Below, in pieces: positions 55,693-58,935 of a stretch of 58,935 nt of DNA (positions are counted from its first letter, which is position 1; each line of letters opens with the position of its first letter). Location: positions 1-58,935 of the forward strand of contig NZ_JMCL01000107.1 of NCBI RefSeq assembly GCF_000690905.1, in the 5' to 3' direction. Origin of the DNA: Pseudomonas sp. Ant30-3 (GTDB lineage Bacteria; Pseudomonadota; Gammaproteobacteria; Pseudomonadales; Pseudomonadaceae). The translations under genes were made by a program, and so were the position numbers. Under the pieces are notes generated by a model. The model searched no databases. It had not been told where the DNA came from and saw only the letters and a list, made by a program, of their open reading frames with translations.

Positions 55693-58104
55693 TTGAAGAA
55701 ATCCACCGCAGCACCTAAACCAGCCGTCGTGCCGCTCTGGCGCCAGCAACTGCACTACCGACTCAAGGAAGGTGCATTGATCGCCATTGGCGCCCTGTGC
55801 CTGTTCCTGATGATGGCCTTGTTGACCTACGGCAAGGACGATCCGGGCTGGAGCCATAACAGCAAGATCGACGACGTGCAGAATTTCGGCGGTCCCGCGG
55901 GTTCATACAGCGCCGACATCCTGTTTATGGTGCTGGGTTACTTCGCCTACATCTTCCCGTTGTTACTGGCGGTCAAGGCGTATCAGATCTTCCGCCAGCG
56001 GCATCAACCCTGGGAATGGAGCGGCTGGCTGTTTTCCTGGCGTCTGATCGGCCTGGTGTTTCTGGTCCTGTCCGGTGCTGCGCTGGCTCATATCCATTTT
56101 CATGCCGCGACGGGTTTGCCGGCCGGCGCAGGTGGTGCGCTGGGCGAAAGCCTGGGCGATCTGGCCCGCAACGCGCTCAATATCCAGGGCAGCACCTTGC
56201 TGCTCATTGCCCTGTTCCTGTTTGGCTTGACGGTGTTTACCGACCTGTCGTGGTTCAAGGTGATGGACGTCACCGGCAAGATCACCCTTGATCTGTTCGA
56301 ACTGTTTCAGGGTGCGGCCAATCGCTGGTGGGCCGCGCGCGTCGAGCGCAAACAACTGGTCGCGCAACTGCGAGAAGTCGACGATCGCGTGCATGATGTG
56401 GTCGCGCCAACGGTGACCGACAAGCGCGAGCAAGCCAAAGTCAAAGAACGCCTGATCGAGCGCGAACAGGCGCTGAGCAAGCACATGTCGGACCGCGAAA
56501 AGCAGGTGCCGCCGGTGATCGCCCCCGCACCGCCGAAGCCGTCCGCACCGAGCAAACGTGTAGAAAAAGAGAAGCAGGCGCCTTTGTTTGTCGACAGCGC
56601 GGTCGAAGGCACCTTGCCACCGATCTCGATTCTCGATCCGGCGGAGAAGAAGCAGCTCAACTATTCCCCGGAATCGCTGGCCGCCGTTGGCCATCTGCTG
56701 GAAATCAAGCTCAAGGAATTCGGCGTCGAAGTCTCGGTGGATTCGATTCACCCAGGCCCGGTGATTACCCGCTACGAAATTCAGCCAGCTGCCGGGGTCA
56801 AGGTCAGCCGCATTTCCAACCTGGCCAAAGACCTTGCGCGTTCGCTGGCGGTGACCAGCGTGCGGGTGGTGGAAGTGATTCCGGGCAAGACCACTGTCGG
56901 TATCGAGATTCCCAACGAAGACCGACAGATCGTGCGCTTCTCCGAAGTGCTGTCGACCCCCGAGTACGACAACTTCAAATCCCCGGTTACGTTGGCCCTC
57001 GGCCACGACATCGGCGGCAAGCCGGTCATCACCGATCTGGCGAAAATGCCGCACTTGCTGGTGGCCGGTACGACCGGTTCCGGTAAGTCCGTGGGCGTGA
57101 ACGCGATGATCCTGTCGATCCTGTTCAAGTCCGGGCCGGAAGACGCCAAACTGATCATGATCGACCCGAAAATGCTTGAATTGTCGATCTATGAAGGCAT
57201 TCCGCATTTGCTTTGCCCGGTCGTAACCGACATGAAAGACGCGGCCAACGCATTGCGATGGAGCGTGGCGGAGATGGAGCGTCGCTACAAACTGATGGCG
57301 AAAATGGGCGTACGTAACCTTGCCGGTTTCAATGCCAAGATCAAGGAAGCCCAGGACGCCGGCGAACCGCTGACCGATCCTCTGTACAAACGCGAAAGCA
57401 TTCACGACGAAGCGCCGCTGCTGACCAAGCTGCCGACCATCGTCGTGGTCGTCGACGAATTTGCCGACATGATGATGATCGTCGGCAAGAAGGTTGAAGA
57501 GCTGATCGCCCGTATTGCGCAGAAGGCGCGTGCGGCCGGTATTCACTTGATTCTCGCCACCCAGCGACCGTCGGTGGACGTGATCACCGGTCTGATCAAG
57601 GCGAACATTCCGACGCGTATGGCGTTCCAGGTGTCGAGCAAGATCGATTCGCGGACCATCATCGATCAGGGCGGCGCCGAGCAATTGCTGGGCCACGGTG
57701 ACATGCTCTACATGCCGCCAGGCACCAGCCTGCCGATTCGGGTGCACGGCGCATTCGTCTCCGATGACGAAGTGCACCGTGTGGTGGAAGCCTGGAAGCT
57801 GCGCGGCGCACCGGAATACAACGATGACATCCTCGCCGGCGTCGAAGAAGCCGGCAGCGGTTTTGAAAATGGCGGCAGCGGCGGTGGTGACGACGATGCA
57901 GAAACCGACGCGCTCTACGACGAAGCCGTGCAGTTCGTGCTGGAAAGCCGTCGGGCGTCCATCTCGGCGGTGCAGCGCAAGCTCAAAATCGGCTACAACC
58001 GCGCCGCACGCATGATCGAAGCCATGGAAATGGCCGGCGTCGTGACCTCCATGAACACAAACGGCTCGCGTGAAGTCCTGGCTCCGGGCCCGGTTCGCGA
58101 CTGA
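55693..58104 (+). CDS. ftsK: DNA translocase FtsK
   Basis: The 803-residue division protein has four N-terminal transmembrane helices (about residues 30-185), a charged linker (about 215-310) and a motor domain with Walker A GTTGSGKSVGVNAM and Walker B IVVVVDEFADMM. The C-terminal gamma winged helix (LYDEAVQFVLESRRASISAV onward) reads KOPS sequences and activates XerCD at dif. The start is TTG at 55693 with AGGA 11 bases upstream; MKKSTAAPKP matches pseudomonad FtsK. The linker is much shorter than in E. coli (1329 residues). Confidence 0.95.
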   Translation: MKKSTAAPKPAVVPLWRQQLHYRLKEGALIAIGALCLFLMMALLTYGKDDPGWSHNSKIDDVQNFGGPAGSYSADILFMVLGYFAYIFPLLLAVKAYQIFRQRHQPWEWSGWLFSWRLIGLVFLVLSGAALAHIHFHAATGLPAGAGGALGESLGDLARNALNIQGSTLLLIALFLFGLTVFTDLSWFKVMDVTGKITLDLFELFQGAANRWWAARVERKQLVAQLREVDDRVHDVVAPTVTDKREQAKVKERLIEREQALSKHMSDREKQVPPVIAPAPPKPSAPSKRVEKEKQAPLFVDSAVEGTLPPISILDPAEKKQLNYSPESLAAVGHLLEIKLKEFGVEVSVDSIHPGPVITRYEIQPAAGVKVSRISNLAKDLARSLAVTSVRVVEVIPGKTTVGIEIPNEDRQIVRFSEVLSTPEYDNFKSPVTLALGHDIGGKPVITDLAKMPHLLVAGTTGSGKSVGVNAMILSILFKSGPEDAKLIMIDPKMLELSIYEGIPHLLCPVVTDMKDAANALRWSVAEMERRYKLMAKMGVRNLAGFNAKIKEAQDAGEPLTDPLYKRESIHDEAPLLTKLPTIVVVVDEFADMMMIVGKKVEELIARIAQKARAAGIHLILATQRPSVDVITGLIKANIPTRMAFQVSSKIDSRTIIDQGGAEQLLGHGDMLYMPPGTSLPIRVHGAFVSDDEVHRVVEAWKLRGAPEYNDDILAGVEEAGSGFENGGSGGGDDDAETDALYDEAVQFVLESRRASISAVQRKLKIGYNRAARMIEAMEMAGVVTSMNTNGSREVLAPGPVRD

Positions 58105-58170
58105 TCTGAAATTGAAGGGGTGGCGCCCTGTGGCGCCACCCGCACTCCCACGAATGTTATGAGGACTCCC

Positions 58171-58794
58171 ATGCGTCTTATCCGCATGCTGTTGCTGCCG
58201 GTACTGGCTTTGACCACGCTCTCGGCCCACGCCGATGACAAGGACGTGACGCGTCTGACCCAACTGCTGGAAAAATCCCAGACCCTGTCCGCACGCTTCT
58301 CGCAGCTGACCCTCGATGGCAGCGGCACTCAGTTGCAGGAAACCACCGGCGAAATGTCGCTGCAGCGCCCGGGCCTGTTTTACTGGCACACCGATGCGCC
58401 GGCCGAGCAGACCATGGTCTCCGACGGCAAGAAAGTGACGCTGTGGGATCCGGATCTCGAGCAAGCCACCATCAAGAACCTTGATCAGCGCCTGACCCAG
58501 ACGCCTGCCCTGCTGCTGTCTGGCGACGTGTCGAAGATCAGCCAGAGTTTCGACATTAGTGCCAAGGAAGCCGGCGGCGTGATTGATTTCACCCTGAAGC
58601 CGAAGACCAAAGATACCCTGTTCGACAGCCTGCGCCTGTCGTTCCGCAATGGTCTGGTCAATGACATGCAGATGATCGACAGCGTCGGTCAGCGCACCAA
58701 CATCCTGTTCACCGGGGTGAAGGCCAACGAACCGATTGCCGCGTCCAAATTCAAGTTCGACATCCCGAAGGGTGCGGACGTGATTCAGGAATAA
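58171..58794 (+). CDS. lolA: Outer-membrane lipoprotein carrier protein LolA
   Basis: The 207-residue periplasmic chaperone carries lipoproteins from LolCDE to LolB. It has a signal peptide (MRLIRMLLLPVLALTTLSAHA) and the LolA pattern LLEKSQTLSARFSQLTLDGS, MSLQRPGLFYWHTDAP and LWDPDLEQATIKNL. The start at 58171 follows GAGGA; the upstream frame is non-coding. It lies 66 bases after ftsK, the common ftsK-lolA order. Confidence 0.97.
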   Translation: MRLIRMLLLPVLALTTLSAHADDKDVTRLTQLLEKSQTLSARFSQLTLDGSGTQLQETTGEMSLQRPGLFYWHTDAPAEQTMVSDGKKVTLWDPDLEQATIKNLDQRLTQTPALLLSGDVSKISQSFDISAKEAGGVIDFTLKPKTKDTLFDSLRLSFRNGLVNDMQMIDSVGQRTNILFTGVKANEPIAASKFKFDIPKGADVIQE

Positions 58795-58819
58795 AACACA
58801 AGTCGAAAAGCGGGCTTTT

Positions 58820-58935
58820 GTGGCGAGGGAGCTTGCTCCCGCTGGACTGCGCAGCAGTCCCTTTTTGTTCAGGTAGAAAAGAGCGGGCGTTTCGCACTGG
58901 GGCGCCAGCCCGGCCCAGCGGGAGCAAGCTCCCTC
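58820..58935. repeat. REP-type inverted repeat, GGGAGCTTGCTCCCGC family (right edge)
   Basis: GCGAGGGAGCTTGCTCCCGC and the complementary CGGGAGCAAGCTCCCTC at the window end form the arms. It is the same family as at 1-81. Confidence 0.8.

Overview
The window is chromosomal DNA of a Pseudomonas, most likely of the P. fluorescens group. Gene content and order (lpxH-ppiB-glnS-cysS; nuoA-N; aceA; a secretin-domain gene; roxA-purB-hflD-mnmA-nudix-idh; icd; cspD; clpS-clpA; infA-bpt-aat; ftsK-lolA) match the conserved pseudomonad arrangement. GC content and codon use are typical, and the gaps carry several families of paired REP-type inverted repeats as seen in this group. No rRNA, tRNA, CRISPR array or insertion sequence was recognised.

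Layout. 1-1.8 kb: an 18-bp tandem array, then a DHA2-family drug exporter. 1.9-6.5 kb: lpxH and ppiB on the minus strand, divergent from glnS-cysS. 6.7-14.9 kb: a sigma-54 activator divergent from a six-gene glycerol-type ABC importer operon, with a good -24/-12 promoter and an array of six TGTTCA boxes between them. 14.9-21.8 kb: an accessory segment with a colicin E3-like ribonuclease bacteriocin and three immunity genes (one a two-domain fusion), a HigBA-like toxin-antitoxin pair, and a TccC/RHS protein ending in a probable ADP-ribosyltransferase domain. 21.8-36.8 kb: the full 13-gene NADH dehydrogenase I operon with fused nuoCD. 37.4-39.2 kb: isocitrate lyase with a long leader and an upstream palindrome fitting the RccR operator. 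39.2-48.2 kb: housekeeping genes on the minus strand, ending with monomeric isocitrate dehydrogenase. 48.7-55.2 kb: icd, cspD and the bacterial N-degron set (clpS, clpA, bpt, aat) with infA. 55.7-58.8 kb: ftsK and lolA.

How the genes work together. Isocitrate lyase and both isocitrate dehydrogenases lie within about 12 kb, so the TCA/glyoxylate branch point is encoded here next to the respiratory entry complex. Aat and Bpt add N-terminal Leu/Phe to proteins, ClpS recognises these N-degrons and ClpA unfolds them for ClpP. The accessory segment combines three conflict systems (bacteriocin, toxin-antitoxin, RHS toxin) between two conserved operons and is bordered by repeated terminator and REP-like sequences, which suggests an exchange hotspot.

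The most notable items are the bacteriocin locus with its fused immunity protein, the ABC importer whose two ATPases are predicted to build one canonical and one degenerate ATP site, the TGTTCA array, and the orphan TccC-like ADP-ribosyltransferase toxin.
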